Below, in pieces: positions 1 through 5,803 of a DNA stretch of 7,434 nucleotides; position 1 is the first letter of the stretch; every line of letters starts with the position of its first letter. The notes beneath the pieces were generated by a model. It saw nothing but the letters and a program-made list of their open reading frames with translations. It made no database searches and was not told the DNA's origin. The position numbers and the translations under genes are program-made. The stretch is taken from positions 1 through 7,434 of the forward strand of contig JACCSI010000348.1 of the NCBI GenBank assembly GCA_013813075.1, written 5' to 3'. Source of the stretch: Acidobacteriota bacterium. Lineage in GTDB: Bacteria > Acidobacteriota > Vicinamibacteria > Vicinamibacterales > UBA2999.

Positions 1-2
1 TC

Positions 3-1325
3 GCGGGACTGGTTGCGCTGTCCGGCTTCGACGGCTTGATCTACTCGATCGGGTTTCTGGTCGGCTGGCCGATCGTGATGTTCCTGATTGCCGAGCCGCT
101 GCGCAATCTTGGCCGCTACACCTTCACGGACGTGGTCGCGCTGCGTCTGCGCCAGACGCCGGTGCGGATTGCCGCCGCCATCGGCTCACTTGCGGTGGTC
201 GCCTTTTATCTGATCGCCCAGATGGTCGGCGCGGGCAATCTCGTGCGCCTGCTGTTCGGGATCGAATACTCCACCGCGGTGGTGATTGTCGGCTTCGTCA
301 TGCTCGCCTACGTACTGTTTGGCGGGATGATTGCGACCACCTGGGTACAGATTGTCAAGGCGGCGCTGCTGCTGTCGGGCGCCTTGATGCTCGCGTTGCT
401 GGTGCTGGTCAGATTCAACTTCAACCCGCTGGCCCTGTTCGCCGAGGCCGCCAGGCAGTACGGCGACGGCGTGCTCGCCCCAGGGCGGCTGGTGTCGGAC
501 CCGCTGGATGCCTTGTCGCTGGGTCTCTCGTTGATGCTGGGCACCGCCGGCCTGCCACACATTCTGATGCGGTTCTACACGGTGCCCGACGCGAAAACCG
601 CACGTGAATCGGTGACGTATGCGACGGCGTTTATCGGCTTCTTTTACCTTCTGACATTCGTCCTGGGCTTCGGCGCGATGGTCCTCGTCGGCCAGGACGC
701 GATTCGCGCCATCGACCCAGGGGGGAACATGGCCGCCCCGCTGCTGGCCGAAGTCGTTGGCGGGACACCGTTTCTCGGATTCATCGCCGCGGTGGCCTTC
801 GCGACCATTCTCGCGGTGGTGGCCGGGCTCACCTTGTCCGGGGCCGCGGCCCTATCGCACGATCTGTGGGTGCACGTGGTGCGTCACGGCGCCGCTGACG
901 AGCGCGAGCAATTTCGCGTCGCCAAGGCGTCGACCCTCGTCCTGGGCGCAATGGCCATCGTGCTCGGGATTCTGTTCCAGGGGCAAAATGTCGCGTTCAT
1001 GGTCGGACTGGCGTTCGCCATCGCCGCCAGTGCCAACTTTCCAGCGCTCGTCATGTCGATGTTCTGGCGGCGGTTCAGCACGCGCGGCGCGCAGGCGAGC
1101 ATGCTGGTCGGCACGGCCGCTTCGTTGCTGCTGATCTATCTATCGCCAACCATCCAGGTCGGGATTCTCGGCCACGCCACGGCGCCGTTTCCGCTGACCA
1201 ATCCTGGGCTGGTGTCCATTCCGCTCGCCTTCGTGGTCGGCATAGTGGTGTCGCTGCTGACACCCGAACCAGATGCGATCGCGAAATTCGCTGCGCTCGA
1301 GCGGCGGCTCCACCTCGGGGAGTAG
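3..1325 (+). CDS. actP: Cation/acetate symporter, ActP-like (5' end outside the window)
   Basis: Member of the sodium:solute symporter (SSS) family, which in E. coli takes up acetate and similar short carboxylates across the inner membrane with a cation. The reading frame is open from the first full codon at base 3, and 440 residues are visible. By comparison with remembered E. coli ActP (about 549 residues), roughly the first 95 are missing. Close matches to ActP include [16 protein letters not shown] at the start, [43 protein letters not shown], the SSS-type stretch [12 protein letters not shown] and [16 protein letters not shown]. About ten or eleven hydrophobic membrane segments are visible. 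The C-terminal tail after the last segment is short and charged (about 25 residues) and shorter than in E. coli. A TTG at base 36 could be mistaken for a start but falls inside conserved sequence. The substrate is inferred from similarity; related carboxylates such as propionate or pyruvate are possible. Confidence 0.93.
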   Translation, partial: AGLVALSGFDGLIYSIGFLVGWPIVMFLIAEPLRNLGRYTFTDVVALRLRQTPVRIAAAIGSLAVVAFYLIAQMVGAGNLVRLLFGIEYSTAVVIVGFVMLAYVLFGGMIATTWVQIVKAALLLSGALMLALLVLVRFNFNPLALFAEAARQYGDGVLAPGRLVSDPLDALSLGLSLMLGTAGLPHILMRFYTVPDAKTARESVTYATAFIGFFYLLTFVLGFGAMVLVGQDAIRAIDPGGNMAAPLLAEVVGGTPFLGFIAAVAFATILAVVAGLTLSGAAALSHDLWVHVVRHGAADEREQFRVAKASTLVLGAMAIVLGILFQGQNVAFMVGLAFAIAASANFPALVMSMFWRRFSTRGAQASMLVGTAASLLLIYLSPTIQVGILGHATAPFPLTNPGLVSIPLAFVVGIVVSLLTPEPDAIAKFAALERRLHLGE

Positions 1326-1344
1326 CTGATCCCGCTCTGTTGTC

Positions 1345-1380
1345 TGTAAACCGCAGGTGCGCGACCGCTAAGATATACGC
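1345..1380 (+). promoter_or_regulatory. Putative promoter of moaE, -10 close to the start codon
   Basis: The hexamer TAAGAT at 1369-1374 matches four of six positions of the bacterial -10 consensus and ends six bases before the moaE ATG. A weak -35-like TGTAAA sits at 1345-1350 with an 18-bp spacer. Transcription from this box would begin at or beside the A of the ATG at 1381. There is no Shine-Dalgarno sequence in the space. The box lies in the 55-bp gap after the actP stop codon. The call rests on pattern and on the same arrangement at prfA and the HIT gene. Confidence 0.45.
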
Positions 1381-1851
1381 ATGATCGCCACCAGGGTCAC
1401 GACCGACAGGCTCGACCCTGCAGCTCTCGTGCAGGCCGTCGAGACGCCCGGGTCGGGTGCCATCGCGACATTCGTCGGACTGGTGCGCGATCACAACCAG
1501 GGCCGTCGTGTCCTGCATCTCGTCTACGAGGCCTATGAGCCCCTTGCCGAACGCGCATTGACTCGCATCCTTGACGAAGCGCGCGACCGCTGGCCCACCG
1601 CAGTACTGGCCGTGCACCATCGCACCGGCAAGCTCGAGGTCGGTCAAGTCAGCGTGGCGATTGCCGCCGCCTCTCCGCACCGCAGTGAGGCGTTTGCCGC
1701 ATGTCGCTACGCGATTGAGCGCGTCAAGCAAATCGTCCCGATCTGGAAACACGAATACTTCGAAGGCGGCGATGTCTGGATTGAAGGTGCTACGGCCGAT
1801 CCTGACGACACTTCGGCGCGCGACAGCGCGATGAGAATTGCATGCGCGTAA
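1381..1851 (+). CDS. moaE: Molybdopterin synthase catalytic (large) subunit MoaE
   Basis: MoaE pairs with MoaD in the cytoplasm to put two sulfurs onto cyclic pyranopterin monophosphate, making molybdopterin, the dithiolene part of the molybdenum cofactor. The 156-residue product matches the family's usual length of about 150. Motifs in order are GAIATFVGLVRDHNQG (26-41), with the conserved arginine at 36; YEAYEPLAE (49-57); HHRTGKLEVGQ (79-89); SPHRSEAF (98-105), with H100-R101; and ERVKQIVPIWKHE (113-125), with lysines 116 and 123. The spacing agrees with the catalytic residues known in E. coli MoaE (R39, H103-R104, K119, K126). The tail after WIEG (133-136) is polar and variable. The ATG at 1381 fits the family N-terminus and lies just after a -10-like box. 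The gene overlaps moaD by 10 bp, so the two are probably co-translated. No other cofactor-biosynthesis gene is in the window. Confidence 0.95.
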   Translation: MIATRVTTDRLDPAALVQAVETPGSGAIATFVGLVRDHNQGRRVLHLVYEAYEPLAERALTRILDEARDRWPTAVLAVHHRTGKLEVGQVSVAIAAASPHRSEAFAACRYAIERVKQIVPIWKHEYFEGGDVWIEGATADPDDTSARDSAMRIACA

Positions 1852-2087
1852 CGGTCCGTCTGTTCGCGCGCTTGCGAGAACTGGTGGGCGCCGGTGAACT
1901 GTCGCGCAACGTCGCGGCGGGCGCCGTCGTCGCGGTCGTGTGGGACGATTTGGCGCGAGAGTACCCGGCCATCTCTCCGTATGCCGGCTCGATGTCGTGC
2001 GCGGTCAACGCCGAGTACGCACGCATGACGACGGTCGTCGATGAAGACGATGAAGTCGCGTTCCTACCGCCGGTCTCTGGAGGATGA
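1842..2087 (+). CDS. moaD: Molybdopterin synthase sulfur-carrier (small) subunit MoaD
   Basis: MoaD is a ubiquitin-fold protein whose C-terminal glycine is adenylated and turned into a thiocarboxylate, which supplies sulfur to MoaE for molybdopterin synthesis. The 81-residue length is typical. The N-terminal strand MRVTVRLFARLREL is the usual MoaD/ThiS beginning. The middle includes the conserved pattern of an asparagine in the strand before the final turn (AVNAEY, about 50-55). The C-terminus reads EVAFLPPVSGG, ending in the required free Gly-Gly at 80-81. The ATG at 1842 lies inside the last codons of moaE in another frame, so translation probably depends on ribosomes finishing moaE. No clear Shine-Dalgarno sequence precedes it. 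The moaE-then-moaD order is the reverse of E. coli, where moaD comes first. Confidence 0.93.
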   Translation: MRVTVRLFARLRELVGAGELSRNVAAGAVVAVVWDDLAREYPAISPYAGSMSCAVNAEYARMTTVVDEDDEVAFLPPVSGG

Positions 2088-2125
2088 TTCAACCGCAGCT
2101 GCGTAATTAGTAGAATAGAGCCGCA
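2088..2125 (+). promoter_or_regulatory. Putative promoter of prfA-prmC, -10 close to the start codon
   Basis: The 38-bp gap between moaD and prfA holds TAGAAT at 2111-2116, five of six matches to the -10 consensus, inside a locally AT-rich patch (TAATTAGTAGAAT) that stands out from the GC-rich surroundings. A weak TTCAAC at 2088-2093 gives a 17-bp spacer. The box ends nine bases before the ATG at 2126, so the leader would be only about zero to three bases. No Shine-Dalgarno sequence is present between box and start. This suggests prfA-prmC can be transcribed separately from moaE-moaD. Confidence 0.55.
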
Positions 2126-3205
2126 ATGCTCGACAAGCTGGCGTCGGTCGAATCACGGTACGAGGAGCTGATGGGGTCGCTCGGCACTTCCACCGTACAG
2201 AACGACCCGACCGAATACCGCAAGCAAGCTAAGGCGCTCTCCGAGATCGAGCCGCTGGTCGAGAAATACCGCGAATACAAAATTGTCGCGGCCGAGATCA
2301 CGCAGGCGGAGGAACTCGCCAAAGGGGCTGACGCCGAAATGCAAGCCCTCGCCGAAGACGAACTCGAAGGACTCGAGGTCCGCCGAGAGCAGCTGCAGGG
2401 CGAGCTCAAGATCCTGCTGTTACCCACCGACCCCAACGACGACAAGAACGTCATCATCGAGATTCGTGGCGGTACCGGTGGCGAGGAGGCGGCTCTATTT
2501 GCCGCCGACCTCTATCGCATGTATTCGCGCTTCGCCGAACGACGGGGCTGGAAGCAGGAAGTGATGTCGCTGAGCGAAGCGGCGCAGGGCGGGATCAAGG
2601 AAATCATCGTCAACATCGAAGGCAAGGGCGTCTACAGCAAGATGAAATACGAGAGCGGGGTGCACCGTGTGCAGCGCGTCCCCGCCACGGAAGCCAGCGG
2701 CCGCATTCACACCTCGGCCGCTACGGTTGCGGTGCTGCCCGAAGCCGACGAAGTGGACGTCCACATCGAAGCCAAAGACCTGCGCATCGACACGTTCTGT
2801 TCGAGCGGCCCGGGCGGTCAAAGCGTCAACACCACCTACTCCGCCGTGCGCATCACGCACATTCCCACCGGCGTGGTGGTGTCGCAGCAAGACGAGAAGT
2901 CGCAAGTAAAGAATCGGGCAAAGGCACTCAAGGTGCTCCGCTCACGTCTGTTCGAGATGGAGATGCGCAAGCAGCAGGAGGCCATTGCCAAAGACCGCAA
3001 GAGTCAGGTGGGCAGCGGCGAGCGGTCGGAAAAGGTCCGCACCTACAACTTCCCCCAAAGCCGCATCACCGATCACCGCATTAACTTCACGACCCACCAG
3101 CTGCACGGGGTGCTCGATGGCAGTCTCGATGAATTGATCGACGCGCTCACGACGTTTTACACGGCGCAGCTGCTGAAAGAGGCCACCGACGTCGAGTCGC
3201 ATTGA
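2126..3205 (+). CDS. prfA: Peptide chain release factor 1 (RF1)
   Basis: RF1 recognises UAA and UAG in the ribosomal A site and triggers hydrolysis of the finished peptide from the tRNA. The 359 residues match the family (E. coli 360). The N-terminal domain, about 1-110, is helical and charged. [12 protein letters not shown] marks the start of the core near 115-126. PAT at residues 186-188 is the stop-codon-reading PxT tripeptide typical of RF1; RF2 has SPF. GGQ at 230-232, within [20 protein letters not shown], is the catalytic loop, and Q232 is the residue PrmC methylates. [19 protein letters not shown] followed by ITDHRI is the normal RF1 C-terminal region. RF2 is excluded by PAT and by the absence of its programmed frameshift site near the start. 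The ATG at 2126 matches the usual N-terminus. The gene is followed after 4 bp by prmC, a widespread pairing. Confidence 0.97.
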   Translation: MLDKLASVESRYEELMGSLGTSTVQNDPTEYRKQAKALSEIEPLVEKYREYKIVAAEITQAEELAKGADAEMQALAEDELEGLEVRREQLQGELKILLLPTDPNDDKNVIIEIRGGTGGEEAALFAADLYRMYSRFAERRGWKQEVMSLSEAAQGGIKEIIVNIEGKGVYSKMKYESGVHRVQRVPATEASGRIHTSAATVAVLPEADEVDVHIEAKDLRIDTFCSSGPGGQSVNTTYSAVRITHIPTGVVVSQQDEKSQVKNRAKALKVLRSRLFEMEMRKQQEAIAKDRKSQVGSGERSEKVRTYNFPQSRITDHRINFTTHQLHGVLDGSLDELIDALTTFYTAQLLKEATDVESH

Positions 3206-3209
3206 GCCC

Positions 3210-4079
3210 TTGGCGTTGACTTTTCACGAAGCCGCACTTGCCGCCCGTGAAGCGCTCCGCGACGTGGGCATTTCACGCAATACGGCCACACTGGACGCGG
3301 ACCTGCTGGCGCGCCATGCCGCAGGCTGGGACCTGGCGACCTGGATCGCACGGCGCTCGGAGACCGCGGATGCCGCGTTCACCGAGCGTTACACCGCGCT
3401 GATCGCGCGGCGTCTGACCCGAGAGCCGGTGGCGTATATCCGCGGCGTGCAGGAATTCTGGGGTCGGGACTTCGAAGTCGGAGTGGGGGTGCTGATCCCA
3501 CGTCCCGAGACCGAATTGCTGGTCGAGACGGCGAACGCATACCTGCAGACCCGGCCGCAGTCGCTGGTCGTCGACGTCGGCACCGGCAGCGGCTGCATCG
3601 CGATTACGCTCGCGCTCGAACACCCGTCTGCGACGGTGTACGCGGTAGATATCTCCGACGAGGCGGTCGCGATTGCTCGCCGTAATGCTGCGCGCCTTGG
3701 CGCGCATGGCGTCAGCTTCATTACCGGGAGCTATCTCGCCGGTGCACCTGCCGCAATCGACCTCATCGTCTCCAACCCTCCGTACGTCGCCGCGACCGAC
3801 CGCCCCGCCATTGCACCGGAAGTCAAGGACTACGAGCCGGCCGTCGCGCTCTTCGGCGGAGACGACGGAATGCGCGACATCAAGGCACTGCTCTCCGCGG
3901 CGGTCACGGCGTTGACGCCCGCAGGGACCTTGATGCTGGAGATGGGTGACGGGCAGGTCGAGCGGGTCGAGGACGAGGTTTTGTCGATGGGCGCGTGGGT
4001 GATCGAAGACATCCGGGCAGACCTGCAGGGCATTCCGCGCGTTGCGATCCTTCGTCGTCAGCACGACGCGAGTCTGTAA
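3210..4079 (+). CDS. prmC: Release factor glutamine N5-methyltransferase PrmC
   Basis: PrmC (HemK) uses S-adenosylmethionine to methylate the side-chain amide of the GGQ glutamine in RF1 and RF2, which speeds peptide release. The substrate gene prfA ends 4 bp upstream. The 289 residues are slightly longer than E. coli (277). The helical N-terminal domain is followed by REPVAYIRGVQEFWGRDFEV and LIPRPETELLVE, the family linker. The SAM-binding motif DVGTGSGCIA starts at 122, the acidic VYAVDIS follows, and the catalytic and substrate-binding NPPY is at 189-192, followed by a typical EVKDYEPAVALFGG segment. The frame has no ATG near its beginning. It is open only from about 3177, so translation starts at TTG 3210 or TTG 3216, or less likely ATT 3201. 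I chose 3210 by family length. No Shine-Dalgarno sequence is clear, and coupling to prfA termination is likely. Function is secure; the exact start is not. Confidence 0.95.
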   Translation: MALTFHEAALAAREALRDVGISRNTATLDADLLARHAAGWDLATWIARRSETADAAFTERYTALIARRLTREPVAYIRGVQEFWGRDFEVGVGVLIPRPETELLVETANAYLQTRPQSLVVDVGTGSGCIAITLALEHPSATVYAVDISDEAVAIARRNAARLGAHGVSFITGSYLAGAPAAIDLIVSNPPYVAATDRPAIAPEVKDYEPAVALFGGDDGMRDIKALLSAAVTALTPAGTLMLEMGDGQVERVEDEVLSMGAWVIEDIRADLQGIPRVAILRRQHDASL

Positions 4080-4107
4080 TCCGCACTGCGTGCGACGTCG
4101 CTGTGTT

Positions 4108-4563
4108 CTAACGGCGCGGGATCAACAGCTGCTGGCCGGGCATGATCTGATCTGGATCGTTCATGCGGTCGCGGTTCGCGTCGAAAACATCCGTTTCACG
4201 CGACGCGCTTCCGAGGTGACGTTTCGCGATGCTCGCCAGCGTCTCGCCATCCTGAACGGTGTGGTAGCCGCGGATATCGTGACGCTCGACCGTCAGGGCC
4301 AACACGATGTCGCTTTCCCACCCGTCAATCTGTTTGACGGCATCCAGAAAGAAATCGCAATCGAGCAGATAACGCGCGCGGCCGCTGATGAGGGTCTTGC
4401 CACCCTCGGTCCTGATCGCTAGGTCCTGGATGCCCAAGGCCACAGCGGCGTCGAGAAGCGCATCGGCGCCAATGCGTTGTCTGGCGCGAAGCTGGGGACT
4501 ACGACCGTCGGCTTGAGCTGTCGGCGATGACCGTGCGACCCGGCGGGCTATACTCGCGTCCAT
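4108..4563 (-). CDS. BON-LysM domain protein, Kbp/YgaU-like
   Basis: With the ATG at 4563 this is a 151-residue protein, close in size and domain order to E. coli Kbp (YgaU, 149 residues), a cytoplasmic potassium-binding protein with a BON domain followed by LysM. Here a BON-like region spans about 33-97 (ALGIQDLAIRTEGGKTLISG, then a helix and a strand). LysM runs from about 99 to 150, with YHTVQDGETLASIAKRHLG, DVFDANRD and the closing DPDQIMPGQQLLIP. The N-terminus (MDASIARRVARSS) is polar, with no signal peptide or membrane segment, which fits a cytoplasmic location. The frame is open further upstream to 4710, but that part is antisense to conserved HIT coding sequence. A GTG at 4443 would cut into the BON domain. 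The gene converges on prmC with a 28-bp gap. Potassium binding is only an analogy with Kbp; many LysM-BON proteins are uncharacterised. Confidence 0.78.
   Translation of the reverse strand: MDASIARRVARSSPTAQADGRSPQLRARQRIGADALLDAAVALGIQDLAIRTEGGKTLISGRARYLLDCDFFLDAVKQIDGWESDIVLALTVERHDIRGYHTVQDGETLASIAKRHLGSASRETDVFDANRDRMNDPDQIMPGQQLLIPRR
4527..4561 (+). promoter_or_regulatory. Putative promoter of the HIT-family gene
   Basis: TATACT at 4549-4554 matches five of six -10 consensus positions and ends seven bases before the ATG at 4562. ATGACC at 4527-4532 is a four-of-six -35-like hexamer with a 16-bp spacer. The predicted transcription start is at or within a base or two of the ATG. No ribosome-binding site lies between them. 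The whole promoter is inside the 5' coding part of the divergent BON-LysM gene if that gene starts at 4563. On the - strand the same spot reads TATAGC, so weak divergent initiation is conceivable. Confidence 0.55.
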
Positions 4564-4903
4564 GTCGTGCTTGTTTTGCAAGATCGTCGCCGGAGAAATT
4601 CCGGCAAAACGCGTGCACGAGGATGAACAGCTGTGTGCCTTTGAGGACATCGATCCCCAGGCCCCGTTGCACGTGCTGATCATTCCGAAGCGCCATATCT
4701 CGACGCTCAACGATTTGTATCAATCAGACGACGCGTTAGTAGGTCAACTGGTGCGCCGCGCGGCGTTGATCGCAAAGGAGCGGGGATACGACGGTGCAGG
4801 CTACCGGACGGTGCTGAACTGCAACAGCGACGGGGGCCAGACGGTGTTTCATATCCACCTGCACCTGCTGGCGGGGCGCCGATTGGGATGGCCGCCCGGA
4901 TAA
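4562..4903 (+). CDS. HIT-family (histidine triad) nucleotide-binding hydrolase, HinT-like
   Basis: HINT-branch HIT proteins hydrolyse purine nucleoside phosphoramidates and acyl-adenylates such as aminoacyl-AMP in the cytoplasm. The 113 residues are the standard HINT length. The N-terminus MSCLFCKIVAGEIPAKRV carries the CxxC pair (C3, C6), which binds zinc in some members. FEDIDPQAPLHVLIIPKRHI (28-47) is the family core. NCNSDGGQTVFHIHLHLLAG contains the triad H97-x-H99-x-H101, of which the middle histidine is expected to be the nucleophile, and the protein ends in the usual GWPPG. The ATG at 4562 gives the canonical start and is preceded by a -10-like box with almost no leader. The start overlaps that of the divergent BON-LysM gene. 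The stop is 11 bp from the stop of the convergent GNAT gene. Physiological substrate is unknown, as for most bacterial relatives. Confidence 0.95.
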   Translation: MSCLFCKIVAGEIPAKRVHEDEQLCAFEDIDPQAPLHVLIIPKRHISTLNDLYQSDDALVGQLVRRAALIAKERGYDGAGYRTVLNCNSDGGQTVFHIHLHLLAGRRLGWPPG

Positions 4904-4914
4904 AAGGTCGTGGG

Positions 4915-5799
4915 CTACAGGTCTTGGCCATCCGGAAGTGCCTGCCCATCCGGAAGTGCCACGGGGTCCAACTCGCGTGCCAGCAGGTATCTGCCCCCGC
5001 CATTCTGGCGCCGCAGCTCGAAGTCAACCGCGCGATAGCCGCGTCCGAAGTAGGTTTCGAAAAGTTCGCGCGTGTGATGCCTCCACTCGAGCGCGAGCTC
5101 CGGCGCTTGCTGCTGCATCTCCGTAAAGCCCATGGGCACCTCGACCCAGAGGCGCCGCGTGTCGAGAGAAAGATCGCCAGGCCCCGTACGCCGCCATTCT
5201 CCGGCTTCGAAAGTCTGGTTGGCGCACGGCGCCTCGGCCGCGCCGCTGTCGCGCACACTCCACCCGTCTAGACGCTCGAGGCGACGCAGCACGTGCGGCG
5301 TCCGCAACAGCCACTGCACGACAAACCGGTCCGTCGGCGTGCCGCGATGCAATGCGCTGGTCGACTCTCCATAGAGGTTGCGCACGTAGTCGTGGCAGAC
5401 CACGCCAAGCCTGCGGAAGTTGAGGTGGGCATTCAGCGCCTGCAGCGGATCGAACGTCCACTCCATCAGGTCGAATCCAGCGACGACGGCGCGGTCGCGC
5501 TGCGCCAGTTTGAGCGCTCGGCCCAGACCGGAGCGCCGATGCTCGGGAAGCACGCCCATCATGTGCGACCATTGGGTCGGGCGCCCGTCTTTCAAGCCGA
5601 CAATCGAGAACGCAAAACCAACCAGCTGCTGAGCGTCATTAAAGGCCCCGACCAGGATGCCGCCGCGCTTGACCGTGATGATGAAGACCGGCACCGTGAC
5701 GATATCGCCGGCGTCGGTGTAGCCCCAAATTTCCTGCTCGAGCCTGACTACGGCGCGGTAATCGTCGAGTCCGTGAAGGTCGCGAATGTCAAGGTCCAT
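4915..5799 (-). CDS. GNAT-fold acyltransferase of the COG3375 type
   Basis: With the ATG at 5799 the protein has 294 residues. The N-terminal half is a GNAT domain: LDDYRAVVRLEQEIWGY near the start, then FNDAQQLVGFAFSIVG, then WSHMMGVLPEHRRSGLGRALK (about 77-97), which holds the acyl-CoA pyrophosphate-binding motif A (R/Q-x-x-G-x-G/A), followed by DLMEWTFDPLQALNAHLNFRRLG. The C-terminal half has the WVEVPMGF and ELFETYFGRGYRAVDF stretches typical of COG3375 proteins. As I recall, some relatives sit beside o-succinylbenzoate synthase / N-succinylamino acid racemase genes and are thought to be N-succinyltransferases; no such gene is visible here, so the substrate is open. An upstream ATG at 5826 would add nine residues and overlap the HAD gene by 23 bp. 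I prefer 5799, four bases after the HAD stop and matching the family's usual beginning. The last residues contain a duplicated ALPDGQ. Confidence 0.85.
   Translation of the reverse strand: MDLDIRDLHGLDDYRAVVRLEQEIWGYTDAGDIVTVPVFIITVKRGGILVGAFNDAQQLVGFAFSIVGLKDGRPTQWSHMMGVLPEHRRSGLGRALKLAQRDRAVVAGFDLMEWTFDPLQALNAHLNFRRLGVVCHDYVRNLYGESTSALHRGTPTDRFVVQWLLRTPHVLRRLERLDGWSVRDSGAAEAPCANQTFEAGEWRRTGPGDLSLDTRRLWVEVPMGFTEMQQQAPELALEWRHHTRELFETYFGRGYRAVDFELRRQNGGGRYLLARELDPVALPDGQALPDGQDL
4928..4960. repeat. Short in-frame tandem duplication, period 18 bp
   Basis: The 15-base string CCATCCGGAAGTGCC occurs at 4928-4942 and again at 4946-4960, an 18-bp period. On the coding (-) strand it gives ALPDGQ twice in a row, just before the final Asp-Leu of the GNAT protein. 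The two copies are identical over 15 bases and differ in the spacer. It looks like a recent slippage or duplication event in a tolerant C-terminal tail. Confidence 0.9.
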
Positions 5800-5803
5800 G
5801 GCG

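Noticed and set aside
36..38. TTG at base 36 as the start of the symporter gene
   Set aside because: The frame is open to the window edge, and the residues before it (SGFDG) are conserved in ActP, so the true start lies upstream of the window.
1075..1752. A 225-residue open frame on the - strand across the end of actP, the gap and moaE
   Set aside because: It is antisense to two conserved genes, its translation is arginine- and alanine-rich without any recognisable domain, and long antisense frames are expected in GC-rich DNA.
3273..4064. A 263-residue open frame on the - strand opposite prmC
   Set aside because: It mirrors the codon structure of prmC, shows no domain, and is rich in Arg, Asp and Val as expected for a shadow frame.
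4083..4093. GCAC-TGC-GTGC mini-hairpin in the prmC/BON-LysM gap, considered as a bidirectional terminator
   Set aside because: The stem is four base pairs with a three-base loop and no T tract, too weak to call.
4589..4605. Perfect inverted repeat GCCGGA-GAAAT-TCCGGC inside the HIT gene, considered as a terminator or regulatory hairpin
   Set aside because: It encodes the conserved AGEIPA stretch of HIT proteins, and no T run follows on either strand in the right place. Chance from codon use is sufficient.
4564..4710. Upstream extension of the BON-LysM frame to 4710 (49 more residues)
   Set aside because: These codons are antisense to the conserved HIT N-terminus. The added sequence is Ser/Cys-rich without homology, and the length from 4563 already fits Kbp.
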